A stretch of 64,000 nucleotides of DNA. Source: Shewanella sp. CG12_big_fil_rev_8_21_14_0_65_47_15 (GTDB lineage Bacteria > Pseudomonadota > Gammaproteobacteria > Enterobacterales > Shewanellaceae). The stretch is taken from NCBI RefSeq assembly GCF_002783505.1, contig NZ_PFGL01000049.1, positions 51,837 through 115,836 of the forward strand. Reading direction: 5' to 3'. The stretch's first letter is position 1, and every line of letters starts with the position of its first letter. This document shows, in pieces, positions 44,558-55,280 of the stretch. The notes under the pieces are model-generated. The model was not told the origin of the DNA, did no database searches, and saw only the letters and a list, made by a program, of their open reading frames with translations. The translations under genes were made by a program, and so were the position numbers.

Positions 44558-45313
44558 ATGAATGCTCAGATACAGATCATAAAAACCGCCCAAGGCCATA
44601 TGGCGCTTTGCCAAGATACGCCAACAGCTATCGCTCCAGCTTGGTTCTCGGTGGATTTTTGGCGCGCTAAAGAGGCTGTCGTCGGCTCATCCAAGGGCCG
44701 CTACACCACCTGGTTTGTCGCTTCTGGCGCTAGCCATTGGGTATTACGCCACTATTGGCGTGGCGGCTTAATGGAGAAATTCAGTAAAGACGCTTACCTT
44801 TATACAGGCCTTGAAAATACCCGTGCCCTGGGTGAGTTACGCTTATTAGACACTTTGTATCGCGAAGATTTTGCCGTACCTAAACCGATTGCCGCCAACA
44901 TAGTGCGCGATGGATTATTTTACCGCGCCGATATTATTATCGAACGGGTCGAAGGTGCCGAAGATTTAGTCGCTAAACTCAGTAAAGAAATAATGAGCAC
45001 GGGGCAATGGCAGGTGTTGGGCGCGACTATCGCCCAATTCCACCAGCGTGGTGTGTATCATGCCGATCTCAATGCCAAAAATATTCTGTTCCAGCCTGCG
45101 CAAACTGAGTCAGTGACGCCGGAACGCTTTTATCTTATCGATTTCGACCGAGGTGAATTAAAAACACCGAACCCGCAATGGCAAAAAGCCAATCTAGACA
45201 GACTATTACGCTCCTTCAATAAAGAACAAGGCAAACTGCCAAGCCTTGCTTTCAGCGCCGATAACTGGGCATCACTGATGAAGGGCTATCAAGGGGCAAT
45301 GCAAAGCGCCTAA
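44558..45313 (+). CDS. kdkA: 3-deoxy-D-manno-octulosonic acid kinase KdkA
   Basis: A 251-residue kinase of the KdkA/RfaP group. WFSVDFWRAKEAVVGSSKGR and WVLRHYWRGGLMEKFSKDAYLYTG are typical. The catalytic loop VYHADLNAKNILF has the H-x-D-L-N arrangement, and LIDFDRG is the metal-binding DFD. It phosphorylates the single Kdo of the inner core, common in genera such as Haemophilus, Vibrio and Shewanella. It sits next to waaA, the Kdo transferase, with convergent orientation. Confidence 0.93.
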   Translation: MNAQIQIIKTAQGHMALCQDTPTAIAPAWFSVDFWRAKEAVVGSSKGRYTTWFVASGASHWVLRHYWRGGLMEKFSKDAYLYTGLENTRALGELRLLDTLYREDFAVPKPIAANIVRDGLFYRADIIIERVEGAEDLVAKLSKEIMSTGQWQVLGATIAQFHQRGVYHADLNAKNILFQPAQTESVTPERFYLIDFDRGELKTPNPQWQKANLDRLLRSFNKEQGKLPSLAFSADNWASLMKGYQGAMQSA

Positions 45314-45326
45314 TTCACCAGCCGTA

Positions 45327-46592
45327 TTAAGCCTTTATTAGGGATTGCGCTAGCGCAAATTGCCGCTGCAAGGCACCGCGATTCGCCTCCACCACGGCAA
45401 GACCAGCGCTCGCCGCCTGTTGGCGTTGTGAAGGAGTTTCAAAGTATTGGATAAGATTTAGCCCTAGTTCTTGCGCTGAGCCAACAATCCGCAAACCACC
45501 CGCATCCGCCAGCATTTGGGTAATTTGGGCAAAGTCCCAGTGGTTTGGTCCCACCATCACAGGCACGCCCATAGCGACAGGCTCCAAGGGGTTATGGCCG
45601 CCGTTTTCGATCAATGTCCCCCCGACAAAGGCTTGGTCCGCGGCACCATAAAAGGTGAGCAATTCGCCCATGGTATCGCCCACCAGCACTTGCGTCTTAG
45701 GCGTCACGGGCTGATTTTCGCTGCGACGAACGGATTCAAAACCTTGCGCCGCAACCACTTGGGCAACGGAGTTAAACTGTTCCGGATGACGCGGCGCGAT
45801 AATCAATAGGGCATCGGGCCATTGTGCTAATACTTGCCTATGGGCTGTGAGCATAGCGTCAAATTCACCAGGATGTACGCTGCCCGCAACCCAAATCGGC
45901 GATGTTTCGCGCCCCCAAGTCTGACGCAATAGCTTGGCATTGGCTAAACGCTCGGGGGTAATACTGAGATCAAACTTCAAGCTACCGCAGACTGTCACTC
46001 TGTCTGGCGATACACCGAGTTCGATAAAGCGCTGCGCTTCCACTTGCGTCTGCGCCGCAATCACATCGAGTCGTTGCAGCATAGGCTGGCTGAGCTTTGG
46101 ACGCTTAGCATATTGCGCCGCCGATTTAGCCGACAGGCGAGCATTGGCCAGCATCAAACGTACGCCTCGTTTGGCTGCAATTGCGACTAAGTTAGGCCAC
46201 AGCTCAGTTTCCATAATCAGGCACCATTTCGGGGATAGCTGGCGTAAAAACCGATTCACACACCAAGGCAGGTCGAAGGGCAGATAACAATGCTGCACCG
46301 AACCACCAAAGGCTTTGCGCACCTCTGCCGATCCCGTAGGGCTGCTGGTCGTGACCGTAATACTTAGCTCAGGGTGAGATTGCTGAATCAGGCGAATAAG
46401 CGGGATCGCCGCGAGCGTTTCCCCCATAGACACTGAGTGGATCAGTAAATCCGTCGATTTAAGTCTCGTTAAACCAAAACGCTCCCCCCAACGGCCAAGG
46501 TAATCGGGGCTTTTAATGGCACGAAAAGCCAAATAGACAATGAGCAGAGGAGATAAAAGATAAAGCAGCGCACTGTAAAAAAATCGATTCAT
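45327..46592 (-). CDS. waaA: 3-deoxy-D-manno-octulosonic acid transferase WaaA (KdtA)
   Basis: A 421-residue GT30 enzyme attaching Kdo to lipid A precursor. The N-terminal membrane anchor is FYSALLYLLSPLLIVYLAFRA. The motifs IHSVSMGETLAAIPLI, METELWPNLVAIAAKRGVRLMLANARLS and VGGTLIENGGHNPLEPVAMGVPVMVGP are diagnostic. The presence of kdkA suggests it adds a single Kdo, as in related species; this is inference. Confidence 0.95.
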   Translation of the reverse strand: MNRFFYSALLYLLSPLLIVYLAFRAIKSPDYLGRWGERFGLTRLKSTDLLIHSVSMGETLAAIPLIRLIQQSHPELSITVTTSSPTGSAEVRKAFGGSVQHCYLPFDLPWCVNRFLRQLSPKWCLIMETELWPNLVAIAAKRGVRLMLANARLSAKSAAQYAKRPKLSQPMLQRLDVIAAQTQVEAQRFIELGVSPDRVTVCGSLKFDLSITPERLANAKLLRQTWGRETSPIWVAGSVHPGEFDAMLTAHRQVLAQWPDALLIIAPRHPEQFNSVAQVVAAQGFESVRRSENQPVTPKTQVLVGDTMGELLTFYGAADQAFVGGTLIENGGHNPLEPVAMGVPVMVGPNHWDFAQITQMLADAGGLRIVGSAQELGLNLIQYFETPSQRQQAASAGLAVVEANRGALQRQFALAQSLIKA

Positions 46593-46775
46593 AAAAAACG
46601 TGCTTATGGGTTTTGCCTGATGAATAGCGGCAATGTTAGCATAATAGCCATCACATTGAATTTTTGTTCGTTCATCAAACCAAACATTCGATACGATTTA
46701 AATGAGGGATAATTTACCAGCAGTATGGCGGTCGTTGGTTAGCTTTCCCAATTACACTCGCAATTTGGATAACTT

Positions 46776-47423
46776 ATGAAAACCCGCGACAAAATCATCT
46801 ATGCCAGCCTGGAGCTATTCAATGAGCACGGCGAACGAAATATCACGACGAATCATATTGCCGCCCACTTAAATATGAGTCCCGGGAATCTTTATTATCA
46901 CTTCCGTAATAAAGAAGACATTATTCGCTCTATTTTCAGCCTCTATGAAAATCACCTCGAGTCAGGGTTCCAACCCTATGAAGGGAAGCAGGTGAATGTA
47001 GAACTGTTAATTGGCTACTTCGATGCCATGTTCTATACCCTATGGCAATTTCGCTTTATGTACGCCAATCTTGCCGATATTCTCGCCCGCGATGAAGAGT
47101 TGAAAAAGCGCTATCTGCATGCCCAACAACAGGTCTTGACCCGTTCTAGCCAAGTGTTGCACCAGCTTAAACAGGATGGTTTTTTAAGTGTCGATACCGA
47201 CAAAATCACCCCGCTCGCGGATACCATCAAGATGATCGTCAGCTTTTGGATTGGCTATCAACTCACTCAATCCAGCACCTCTACCATCACTAAAGCGACC
47301 CTCTACGAAGGTGTGCTAAGGGTACTGATGATTTTCAAAGCTTATGCGACACCAACGTCCATCGCGACCTTTACGCGCCTAGAGCAGCATTATCACGACT
47401 TAGCCAACCAAGAACCTAGCTAA
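46776..47423 (+). CDS. TetR family transcriptional regulator
   Basis: A 215-residue protein with a TetR N-terminal DNA-binding domain (TRDKIIYASLELFNEHGERNITTNHIAAHLNMSPGNLYYHFRNKEDII). The ligand domain is all-helical with a TetR_C-like region (FDAMFYTLWQFRFMYANL). Family members are usually repressors responding to a small molecule. No obvious target lies next to it: waaA is divergent and kbl follows 330 bases later. It may be global or act on itself. Confidence 0.88.
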   Translation: MKTRDKIIYASLELFNEHGERNITTNHIAAHLNMSPGNLYYHFRNKEDIIRSIFSLYENHLESGFQPYEGKQVNVELLIGYFDAMFYTLWQFRFMYANLADILARDEELKKRYLHAQQQVLTRSSQVLHQLKQDGFLSVDTDKITPLADTIKMIVSFWIGYQLTQSSTSTITKATLYEGVLRVLMIFKAYATPTSIATFTRLEQHYHDLANQEPS

Positions 47424-47447
47424 ATATCCCCAACTCCTATACGGGAA

Positions 47448-47494
47448 GCCCGCATTAGGGACTAGACTTACTAGTCATAACACTGAGTGCGGGC
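47448..47494 (+). other. Nested hairpin after the TetR gene
   Basis: An outer 7-bp stem (GCCCGCA 47448-47454 with TGCGGGC 47488-47494) encloses a second stem (GACTAG 47460-47465 with CTAGTC 47471-47476). No T-run follows. It could be a 3' end structure. The remaining gap to kbl is otherwise featureless apart from the promoter at 47593. Confidence 0.4.
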
Positions 47495-47592
47495 GGCCAA
47501 ATCCATTAGGATAATCCTTTGCCAGCTAGGTAACGAGCTTATCACTAAGCCACTCAAAAAGGTCAATTTCAGCATTTTCGAATGACGATTAA

Positions 47593-47619
47593 TTGATGTT
47601 ACACATTAGTTTTTATAAT
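47593..47619 (+). promoter_or_regulatory. Candidate kbl-tdh promoter
   Basis: A perfect TATAAT (47614-47619) lies 15 bases after TTGATG (47593-47598). The short spacer makes the -35 doubtful. The leader to kbl would be about 127 bases. Confidence 0.4.
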
Positions 47620-47752
47620 GTAATAACGGCTTTACCCCTAAACTAATTTATCTGGCTAAGCTGCATGAAAAAAAGGCTGTAGGCCAATTAGGTTTAGAGT
47701 TAGAATGCCGCCACTCCCAGAATCAGAATAAAGTTAACTAAGGAGATATCAG

Positions 47753-48946
47753 GTGGCCTCTACCTCATTCTACGCACAGATTAATCAACAGCTTGCAGAT
47801 ATCAAAGCCGAAGGCTTATACAAAAGCGAGCGTATTATTGCCTCACCGCAACAGACTGCCATTCAAGTTAATCACCAAGAAGTTGTTAACTTTTGCGCTA
47901 ACAATTATTTAGGCCTAGCCAATCACCCCGAGCTGATCAAAGCCGCCCAGCAAGGTTTAGAGAGCCACGGCTTTGGTATGGCGTCGGTACGTTTTATTTG
48001 CGGTACCCAAGATATCCATAAAAAGCTAGAAGCTAGCCTGAGTGAATTCCTCGGCATGGAAGACACGATTCTGTATTCCTCTTGCTTCGATGCAAACGCC
48101 GGTCTGTTCGAAACCCTGTTAGATGCCGAAGATGCGATTATCTCCGATGCCTTAAACCATGCCTCAATCATCGACGGTGTGCGTTTATGTAAAGCTAAGC
48201 GTTTCCGTTACGCCAATAACGATATGGCGGATTTAGAAACTCAGCTGATCGCCGCGAAAGAAGCGGGTGCGCGCAATATTTTGATCGCCACCGACGGCGT
48301 ATTCTCCATGGATGGCGTGATCGCCAACCTTAAAGGCGTATGTGATTTAGCCGATAAATACGGCGCTCTCGTGATGGTAGACGATTCCCATGCCGTGGGC
48401 TTTGTTGGCCAAAACGGCCGCGGTTCCCACGAACACTGTGGCGTGATGGGCCGTGTCGATATCATTACTGGCACCCTAGGCAAAGCCCTAGGCGGCGCAT
48501 CGGGCGGTTTCACCTCGGGTAAAAAAGAAGTCATCGACTGGTTACGTCAACGCTCTCGCCCTTACCTGTTTTCTAACTCATTAGCGCCCTCTATCGTGAC
48601 CGCATCAATCCATGTATTAGAGATGCTCAAATCCGGCCAAGCCCTGCGCGAAGCGGTTTGGGAAAACAGCCGTTATTTCCGCGAAAAAATGTCAGCGGCA
48701 GGCTTTACCTTAGGCGGTGCCGATCACGCGATTATCCCAGTGATGATTGGTGATGCGAAACTGGCAAGCGATTTTGCTAACCGCTTATTAGAAGAGCATA
48801 TCTACGTGATTGGCTTCTCCTTCCCTGTCGTTCCAAAGGGACAAGCCCGGATCCGTACGCAAATGTCGGCGGCACATACCCGTGAGCAACTCGACAAAGC
48901 GATTGAAGCCTTTACCCGTATTGCCAAAGAAATGGCGATTATTTAG
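47753..48946 (+). CDS. kbl: 2-amino-3-ketobutyrate coenzyme A ligase
   Basis: A 397-residue PLP enzyme starting with GTG (MASTSFYAQ), AAGGAG seven bases upstream. [17 protein letters not shown] and [16 protein letters not shown] are family motifs. The PLP lysine is in [15 protein letters not shown] (about residue 244). [10 protein letters not shown] holds the PLP aspartate. It splits 2-amino-3-ketobutyrate, made by Tdh, into glycine and acetyl-CoA. It forms an operon with tdh, 10 bases apart. Confidence 0.96.
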   Translation: MASTSFYAQINQQLADIKAEGLYKSERIIASPQQTAIQVNHQEVVNFCANNYLGLANHPELIKAAQQGLESHGFGMASVRFICGTQDIHKKLEASLSEFLGMEDTILYSSCFDANAGLFETLLDAEDAIISDALNHASIIDGVRLCKAKRFRYANNDMADLETQLIAAKEAGARNILIATDGVFSMDGVIANLKGVCDLADKYGALVMVDDSHAVGFVGQNGRGSHEHCGVMGRVDIITGTLGKALGGASGGFTSGKKEVIDWLRQRSRPYLFSNSLAPSIVTASIHVLEMLKSGQALREAVWENSRYFREKMSAAGFTLGGADHAIIPVMIGDAKLASDFANRLLEEHIYVIGFSFPVVPKGQARIRTQMSAAHTREQLDKAIEAFTRIAKEMAII

Positions 48947-48956
48947 GACCCTACAA

Positions 48957-49982
48957 ATGAAAGCACTAAGCAAGTTAAAAGCCGAAAAAGGCATTTGGTT
49001 AGTCGATGCGCCTAAGCCTGAAATGGGCCATAACGATCTGCTGATCAAGATTAAAAAGACCGCGATTTGCGGTACCGACATGCATATCTACAACTGGGAC
49101 GAATGGTCACAAAAAACCATTCCTGTGCCTATGGTTGTCGGCCACGAATATGTGGGTGAAGTGGTTGATATAGGCCAAGAAGTTCGTGGTTTTAACATTG
49201 GTGACCGCGTATCTGGCGAAGGCCATATCACCTGTGGCCACTGCCGTAACTGCCGCGCTGGCCGTACCCATTTATGCCGTAATACCTCTGGTGTCGGCGT
49301 AAACCGCGAAGGTTCATTTGCCGAATACTTAGTGATCCCCGCCTTTAACGCCTTTAAAATCCCCGATGATATCAGCGACGATTTAGCCTCTATCTTCGAC
49401 CCATTCGGTAACGCCGTTCACACAGCGTTGTCCTTCGATTTAGTCGGCGAGGACGTGTTGATCACAGGCGCAGGTCCTATCGGCATTATGGCTGCAGCCG
49501 TGTGTCGCCATGTAGGTGCGCGCCATGTAGTGATCAACGACGTTAACGAATATCGCTTAGAGTTAGCCCGTAAAATGGGAGCTACCCGCGCAGTCAACGT
49601 ATCGAAAGAAAGCCTGAAAGACGTGATGAAAGAACTGGGCATGACCGAAGGTTTTGACGTGGGTCTGGAGATGTCTGGCGTACCTTCGGCCTTCCACGCC
49701 ATGTTAGATACCATGAACCACGGCGGCAAAATCGCTATGCTCGGAATTCCGGGTGGCGAAATGGCGATTGATTGGAGCAAAGTGATCTTCAAGGGTCTGG
49801 TCATTAAGGGCATCTACGGCCGCGAAATGTTCGAAACCTGGTACAAGATGGCAAGCCTTATCCAATCTGGCTTAGACATTTCCCCAATCATCACTCACCA
49901 CTTCAAGATTGATGATTTCCAACAGGGCTTCGAGGCTATGGGCTCGGGTCAATCGGGTAAAGTGATCCTCAGCTGGGATTAA
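48957..49982 (+). CDS. tdh: L-threonine 3-dehydrogenase
   Basis: A 341-residue zinc alcohol dehydrogenase-type enzyme; the ATG at 48957 has AGGA eight bases before. Catalytic zinc ligands are in [13 protein letters not shown] and [11 protein letters not shown]; the structural zinc site is [15 protein letters not shown]. The NAD site is [14 protein letters not shown]. It oxidises threonine to 2-amino-3-ketobutyrate, the substrate of Kbl. Confidence 0.97.
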   Translation: MKALSKLKAEKGIWLVDAPKPEMGHNDLLIKIKKTAICGTDMHIYNWDEWSQKTIPVPMVVGHEYVGEVVDIGQEVRGFNIGDRVSGEGHITCGHCRNCRAGRTHLCRNTSGVGVNREGSFAEYLVIPAFNAFKIPDDISDDLASIFDPFGNAVHTALSFDLVGEDVLITGAGPIGIMAAAVCRHVGARHVVINDVNEYRLELARKMGATRAVNVSKESLKDVMKELGMTEGFDVGLEMSGVPSAFHAMLDTMNHGGKIAMLGIPGGEMAIDWSKVIFKGLVIKGIYGREMFETWYKMASLIQSGLDISPIITHHFKIDDFQQGFEAMGSGQSGKVILSWD

Positions 49983-50088
49983 TCCCCAGCTGAGATAACT
50001 CATACCAAGATAGGGGCTGTACACTCGCAGCCCCTTGTTGCACACTTATCCCATCGCTTACCGTTTCTTAGCAATCTCAGGTTTTATT

Positions 50089-50394
50089 ATGTCTTCCTTT
50101 AAACACTTAAGTGTTAATCAATTAGTGCACATGACCGAGTCAACGCCAGTGCAAATCGTCGATATCCGCGATGGCAATAGCTTTAGCAACGGCCACATTG
50201 ACGGCGCATTCAATTTGAATAACGAAAATCTAGCGCAATTTATTAGCCAAGCCGATATGGATAAGCCGCTGGTCGTGGTGTGTTACCACGGTATCAGCAG
50301 CCAAAATGCCGCGCAGTATCTCTGCGAGCAAGGCTTTGATGATGTCTACAGCCTAGACGGCGGCTTTAGCGCCTGGCATGGGGCGAATGCATGA
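50089..50394 (+). CDS. glpE: Thiosulfate sulfurtransferase GlpE
   Basis: A 101-residue single-domain rhodanese; ATG at 50089 (MSSFKHLSVNQLV). The active-site loop is VVCYHGISSQ (Cys about residue 65), flanked by VDIRDGNSFSNGHIDGAFNL. It moves sulfur from thiosulfate to thiols such as thioredoxin. It overlaps glpG by four bases. The E. coli neighbour glpR is absent here. Confidence 0.93.
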   Translation: MSSFKHLSVNQLVHMTESTPVQIVDIRDGNSFSNGHIDGAFNLNNENLAQFISQADMDKPLVVVCYHGISSQNAAQYLCEQGFDDVYSLDGGFSAWHGANA

Positions 50395-51230
50395 TAGAGA
50401 TTGGCCGACTCCCAAACAGCAGAGCCGCGCAGGCATTTGTCGATTACCTTAAGGGGGAGCATATCGACTGCCAAATTGAGCCGCTGATGAAAGGAGTCGC
50501 CATTCTCGTTATCCACGACAAAGATGTAGCGCAAGCCCGTAAAGAGTTTGCCCACTTTATTACTCATCCCTACGATAGCAAGTATCTACAGGCTTCCTGG
50601 GAACACGGCGATACTCATACTAAGCTCGATTATGGCGCACCGTCATTGCAGCTTTTTACCCAGTTTATTACTGGTGCGGGTCCAATCACCTTAATCGTAT
50701 TTGCACTCTGCAGCGTTATTTTTGCGGCGATGAACTTCGGATTTGCAAACCCAACCTATGAAGCGCTGTCCTATTTTGGCGCTGTACCTAATGCAGATTT
50801 CAGCCAGTTCTGGCGCGTTTTCACTCCAAGTTTGCTGCACTTTTCGGCCATGCATATCATTTTCAACTTACTCTGGTGGTGGTATTTGGGCGGAAAAATC
50901 GAGACTCGAATGGGCACTGCACCCCTGCTGATTTTATTACTCGTGGCAGGGACCCTACCTAACATCATTCAATACTATGTCAGTGGACCTCACTTTGGCG
51001 GCCTATCCGGCGTCGTCTACGCTGTCGCAGGTTATACCTGGGTGATGGGCATACGTAAGCCTGCCGCGGGTATTGGTTTACCCCCTTCCTATATGGGTTT
51101 TATGTTGATTTGGTTAGCATTAGGCTTTACCGACGTGCTGGGTATTTCGGTCGCAAACGGTGCCCATATCGGCGGCCTAATTATCGGCTTAGCCCAAGGT
51201 CTGTTCGATAGCCGTAAAGCCACACACTAA
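50391..51230 (+). CDS. glpG: Rhomboid intramembrane protease GlpG
   Basis: A 279-residue protein with a soluble N-terminal domain (about 1-85), then six helices. The WR-like motif NADFSQFWRVFTPSLLHFSAMHIIFNLLWWWYLG is conserved. The catalytic serine is in GGLSGVVYAV (about residue 206) and the histidine in NGAHIGGLIIG. It cleaves membrane proteins within the bilayer. Starts on ATGA overlap with glpE. Confidence 0.94.
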   Translation: MIEIGRLPNSRAAQAFVDYLKGEHIDCQIEPLMKGVAILVIHDKDVAQARKEFAHFITHPYDSKYLQASWEHGDTHTKLDYGAPSLQLFTQFITGAGPITLIVFALCSVIFAAMNFGFANPTYEALSYFGAVPNADFSQFWRVFTPSLLHFSAMHIIFNLLWWWYLGGKIETRMGTAPLLILLLVAGTLPNIIQYYVSGPHFGGLSGVVYAVAGYTWVMGIRKPAAGIGLPPSYMGFMLIWLALGFTDVLGISVANGAHIGGLIIGLAQGLFDSRKATH

Positions 51231-51293
51231 GCGCATCTGCACTTGACCAAGATAACCACATAAAGCGTTATCTTGGCCCGATTGCGACACCAC

Positions 51294-51950
51294 TTACTTT
51301 GCCAACTCCAGCACTTTGGCGACGAGCTTTTCGATACCAGAATGTGCCTCAGCAATATTCCCCGCGAGCATATAAGCGGGTGTGCTGACTATCTTGTTCG
51401 CTTCATCTATCACAATATCGTGCACTGTTGCAGCTTGATGAACGCCGCCCATCAGATTAAAGGCCGCGACAGTATCGACATCATTACCAATCGTTCCCTT
51501 TGCCCCGTGCCCATATAAGCGCGGGATCATCATAGGTGCGATACAGATAAAACCAACGGGTTTTTTAGCCAAAATAAACTCGTTGATAAAATCAGCCACT
51601 AAGGGGTTTACCTCACACTCGCTGCCATTAGTGGCGAAATTACACAGATTTTTCGCCGCACCGAAACCACCGGGGATGATCAAGGCATCGAATTCATCGA
51701 TATCCAGTTCTGTGGTCGCTTTAACTTCTCCGCGGGCAATGCGTGCCGATTCCACCAATACATTGCGCTGCACCGCCTTCTCAATCTCACCGGAAAAATG
51801 ATTAACAACATGCATCTGCTGGATATCGGGGGCAAAACATTGATAGCTCGCACCCGCCTTTGACAGAGACAATAGGGTTAAAACCGATTCATGGATCTCA
51901 GTTCCATCGAAAACACCGCACCCACTGAGTAACACTGCGATTTTTTTCAT
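51294..51950 (-). CDS. elbB: Glyoxalase/isoprenoid biosynthesis protein ElbB
   Basis: Start at 51950 (MKKIAVLLSGCGVFDG), with AGGA eight bases upstream; 218 residues, the usual length. It belongs to the DJ-1/PfpI superfamily. The motif SGCGVFDGTEIHESV is followed by ALIIPGGFGAAKNLCNFA and the nucleophile-elbow cysteine in KPVGFICIAPMM. E. coli ElbB has weak glyoxalase activity; its true role is unclear. Confidence 0.92.
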   Translation of the reverse strand: MKKIAVLLSGCGVFDGTEIHESVLTLLSLSKAGASYQCFAPDIQQMHVVNHFSGEIEKAVQRNVLVESARIARGEVKATTELDIDEFDALIIPGGFGAAKNLCNFATNGSECEVNPLVADFINEFILAKKPVGFICIAPMMIPRLYGHGAKGTIGNDVDTVAAFNLMGGVHQAATVHDIVIDEANKIVSTPAYMLAGNIAEAHSGIEKLVAKVLELAK

Positions 51951-52210
51951 TAAAAATATCCTTCTTATGCCATTTGATTTTAACAAACCATAAACAAATT
52001 GGTTGATCTGATTAAAAATCGTGCTAACTTAATTCGTCGAATCTGACAGACGGTGAAAATTAAGCCAGCCTTAGATGTATTTTACGGAGTCAATAAAAAA
52101 TCCACAAATCAGGAAGATTTTTCAAGAAACAGTATTGAACTCACACAAATATTTTATAAATATAAAAATCAACAACTTAAAAAAATCGCACTAAGCCGTA
52201 AACAACGCCA

Positions 52211-52263
52211 TTATTCACAGTTGACTTTTTCACTCACAGACTTATCCACAGGCTGAGAGTCAA
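52211..52263 (+). promoter_or_regulatory. Two DnaA boxes around the likely polA promoter
   Basis: TTATTCACA (52211-52219) and TTATCCACA (52242-52250) both fit the DnaA box TTATNCACA in the same direction, 31 bases apart. Between them is TTGACT (52221-52226), a good -35, so the second box would cover the -10 area. AGTCAA at 52258-52263 pairs with TTGACT as an inverted repeat. The gap from 51951 to 52210 is AT-rich with no other element I can name. Confidence 0.65.
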
Positions 52264-52336
52264 TTTGCCGTGGCTGAAATAGTGCATCTGTGGCATGCTA
52301 ACCGCCATCTAAGTCATCGATAAACGAAAATTACCT

Positions 52337-55099
52337 ATGCCAACTATTGCCAATAACCCACTTGTCCTTGTGGATGGATCTTCTTATTTGTACCGCGCTT
52401 ATTATGCGCCTCCTCATCTGACAAACTCAAAGGGCGAAGCAACGGGAGCCGTTTATGGTGTAGTCAATATGCTCCGTAGTTTATTGACTCGTTACCAACC
52501 CAGCCACATCGCCGTGGTATTCGACGCCAAAGGTAAAACTTTCCGTAATGACTTATACGACGAATATAAAGCGCATCGCCCCCCGATGCCCGATGATCTG
52601 CGTTCACAGATAGAACCCCTACATCGCATTATCCGCGCCTTAGGATTACCGCTGATTTCTATTCCGGGTGTTGAAGCCGACGATGTGATCGGTACTATTG
52701 CCCGACAAGCGAGTCTCGAAAAACGCTCGGTATTGATCAGCACTGGCGATAAAGATATGGCGCAGCTCGTAGATGACAATATCACGCTGATCAATACCAT
52801 GACCGATACCATTATGGGTCCAGAGGAAGTTACGGCTAAATATGGTGTAGGCCCAGACAGAATTATCGATTTCTTGGCATTGATGGGCGATAAGGCTGAT
52901 AACATCCCCGGCCTACCCGGTGTCGGTGAAAAAACCGCATTAGCCATGCTCACTGGGGCTGGCAGTGTCGCCAATTTGCTAGCAGAGCCCGAGAAAGTCT
53001 CCGAATTAGGCTTTAGGGGCGCAAAAACCATGGCGGCGAAGATCATTGAAAATGCCGACATGCTCAAACTTTCCTATGAACTCGCCACCATCAAGACCGA
53101 TGTTGAACTCGAGCAAGACTGGCATGAACTCACAGTTAAACCCGCAGACAGAGATGAGCTGATCCAATGCTATGGTGAAATGGAATTCAAACGTTGGCTA
53201 GCGGAAGTGTTAGATAATAAATTAATCACAAGAACCGCCGTCACCAGTGTAGCAACAGAGGAAACCTCCACCTCAACCGAAACGCTTGAAACCCAATACG
53301 ATTGTATTCTCACGGAAGCCGAATTAGACGCTTGGATTGCTAAGCTCAAGCAGGCCGGCTTAATGGCGGTAGACACCGAGACCACCAGCTTAGATTATAT
53401 GGTGGCTGAGCTAGTCGGAATGTCATTTGCCGTCGAGGCGGGGAAAGCAGCCTATTTACCTTTGGCCCATGATTATGTTGGAGCCCCCACTCAACTCGAT
53501 AAAACCGTCGCACTAGAGAAACTGCGTCCGCTACTTGAAGATCCCAAGATTAAGAAAGTCGGCCAAAACCTTAAGTACGACATCAGTATCTTAGCCAATG
53601 CGGGGATCAAACTGCAGGGCGTCGCTTTCGATACTATGCTCGAATCCTATGTGTTTAACTCAGTCGCTTCACGCCATGATATGGACGGCCTTGCACTCAA
53701 GTACTTAGGCCATAAAAACATTGGTTTTGAAGATATTGCAGGAAAAGGCGCTAAGCAACTCACCTTCAACCAAATCCCGCTGGAAAACGCCGCGCCCTAC
53801 GCCGCCGAAGATGCCGATATTACCCTGCGCTTGCACCAACACCTCTGGCCAAGGCTGGAGAAAGAAGCCGAGTTGGCCTCCGTTTTCACCGAGATTGAAT
53901 TACCTCTTATCCAAATACTCTCGGACATAGAGCGTCAGGGCGTATTAATCGATAGCATGTTACTCGGACAACAGAGTGAAGAGTTAGCGCGTAAAATCGA
54001 TGAACTAGAGTCTAAAGCCTATGATATTGCAGGCGAAAAATTCAACTTAAGCTCGCCGAAACAATTGCAGGTGCTGTTTTTTGAAAAACTGGGCTATCCC
54101 ATCACCAAAAAGACCCCCAAGGGAGCACCATCGACTGCAGAAGAAGTGCTCGTCGAATTGGCATTAGACTATCCACTCCCCAAAGTCATTCTCGAACACC
54201 GCAGCCTGACTAAATTAAAGAGTACCTATACGGATAAACTGCCGCTGATGGTCAATGCCAAAACTGGCCGCGTGCACACAAGTTACCATCAAGCCAATGC
54301 CGCCACGGGGCGTTTATCTTCGAGCGAACCTAACCTACAAAATATTCCAATCCGTACCGAAGAGGGGCGCCGCATTCGTCAGGCGTTTATCGCCCCCCAA
54401 GGTCGTAAAATACTCGCCGCCGACTACTCACAGATTGAGCTGAGGATCATGGCGCATTTATCCCAGGATGCGGGTTTACTCAAGGCCTTCGCCGAAGGAA
54501 AAGACATTCACAGAGCCACGGCAGCGGAAGTGTTTGGTATCGACTTTGGCGATGTAACAACCGAGCAACGCCGCCGCGCTAAAGCGGTCAATTTCGGCTT
54601 AATCTACGGCATGTCGGCCTTTGGGTTGGCGCGTCAGCTCGATATCCCCCGCCACGAGGCCCAAACCTATATCGACACTTACTTTGCCCGCTATCCAGGC
54701 GTCTTAAAATATATGGAGGAAACCCGCGCCAGCGCCGCCGACCTAGGTTACGTATCGACGCTGTTTGGCCGCCGTCTTTACTTACCTGAAATCCGTGATC
54801 GTAATGCGATGCGCCGCCAGGCCGCCGAACGTGCCGCGATTAATGCGCCAATGCAAGGCACCGCCGCCGACATTATCAAAAAAGCCATGATCAGCATCGC
54901 CAATTGGATAACAACAGAAACCCAAGGCGAAATCGCCATGATCATGCAAGTGCACGACGAATTGGTGTTCGAAGTCGACGCCGACAAGGCTGAAACACTC
55001 AAGCTAAGAGTCTGTCAACTTATGGCTCAAGCGGCCAATCTAGATGTTGAGTTACTGGCCGAGGCGGGTATTGGTGATAACTGGGATCAGGCTCACTAA
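52337..55099 (+). CDS. polA: DNA polymerase I
   Basis: A 920-residue enzyme with all three activities. The 5' nuclease (residues 1-290) has [23 protein letters not shown] and [18 protein letters not shown]. The 3'-5' exonuclease (about 320-510) keeps its catalytic DTE in [10 protein letters not shown]. The polymerase (about 510-920) has motif [17 protein letters not shown], motif [21 protein letters not shown] and motif [14 protein letters not shown]. It fills gaps and removes RNA primers. DnaA boxes upstream and Spot 42 downstream; the order polA-spf-engB is conserved with E. coli. Confidence 0.98.
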   Translation: MPTIANNPLVLVDGSSYLYRAYYAPPHLTNSKGEATGAVYGVVNMLRSLLTRYQPSHIAVVFDAKGKTFRNDLYDEYKAHRPPMPDDLRSQIEPLHRIIRALGLPLISIPGVEADDVIGTIARQASLEKRSVLISTGDKDMAQLVDDNITLINTMTDTIMGPEEVTAKYGVGPDRIIDFLALMGDKADNIPGLPGVGEKTALAMLTGAGSVANLLAEPEKVSELGFRGAKTMAAKIIENADMLKLSYELATIKTDVELEQDWHELTVKPADRDELIQCYGEMEFKRWLAEVLDNKLITRTAVTSVATEETSTSTETLETQYDCILTEAELDAWIAKLKQAGLMAVDTETTSLDYMVAELVGMSFAVEAGKAAYLPLAHDYVGAPTQLDKTVALEKLRPLLEDPKIKKVGQNLKYDISILANAGIKLQGVAFDTMLESYVFNSVASRHDMDGLALKYLGHKNIGFEDIAGKGAKQLTFNQIPLENAAPYAAEDADITLRLHQHLWPRLEKEAELASVFTEIELPLIQILSDIERQGVLIDSMLLGQQSEELARKIDELESKAYDIAGEKFNLSSPKQLQVLFFEKLGYPITKKTPKGAPSTAEEVLVELALDYPLPKVILEHRSLTKLKSTYTDKLPLMVNAKTGRVHTSYHQANAATGRLSSSEPNLQNIPIRTEEGRRIRQAFIAPQGRKILAADYSQIELRIMAHLSQDAGLLKAFAEGKDIHRATAAEVFGIDFGDVTTEQRRRAKAVNFGLIYGMSAFGLARQLDIPRHEAQTYIDTYFARYPGVLKYMEETRASAADLGYVSTLFGRRLYLPEIRDRNAMRRQAAERAAINAPMQGTAADIIKKAMISIANWITTETQGEIAMIMQVHDELVFEVDADKAETLKLRVCQLMAQAANLDVELLAEAGIGDNWDQAH

Positions 55100-55141
55100 C
55101 ACTGTAGCATCCAACAACCAAACTAATTGAACAGAAGATTA

Positions 55142-55178
55142 AGCTAACCTGAATGCAATTTTTGAGTTCAGGTTAGCT
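55142..55178. terminator. Hairpin after polA
   Basis: A perfect 12-bp stem (AGCTAACCTGAA with TTCAGGTTAGCT) and a 13-base loop, 42 bases after the polA stop. No T-run follows, so efficiency is uncertain. Confidence 0.5.
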
Positions 55179-55204
55179 CGCTAAATAGCAATCCCCCATG
55201 GGAA

Positions 55205-55280
55205 ATCGCGATGGAGTTCTCAGGGAAGCTTCTTGTGAGATCAAGTGCTGGTGTACCTAAATGCAATCTCCTGCGATGTA
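55205..55280. repeat. Intergenic repeat, copy B
   Basis: CGATGGAGTTCTCAGGGAAG (from 55209) and CCTGCGATGT (near 55270) repeat the two blocks seen after mutM at 30433-30513, with a longer middle. Beyond it, 55281-55675 holds no gene or structure that I can name. Confidence 0.5.

Noticed and set aside
52053-52256. 67-codon ORF before polA
   Set aside because: AT-rich, Lys/Gln/Asn-biased product in the polA promoter region with no start signal; it covers the DnaA boxes.
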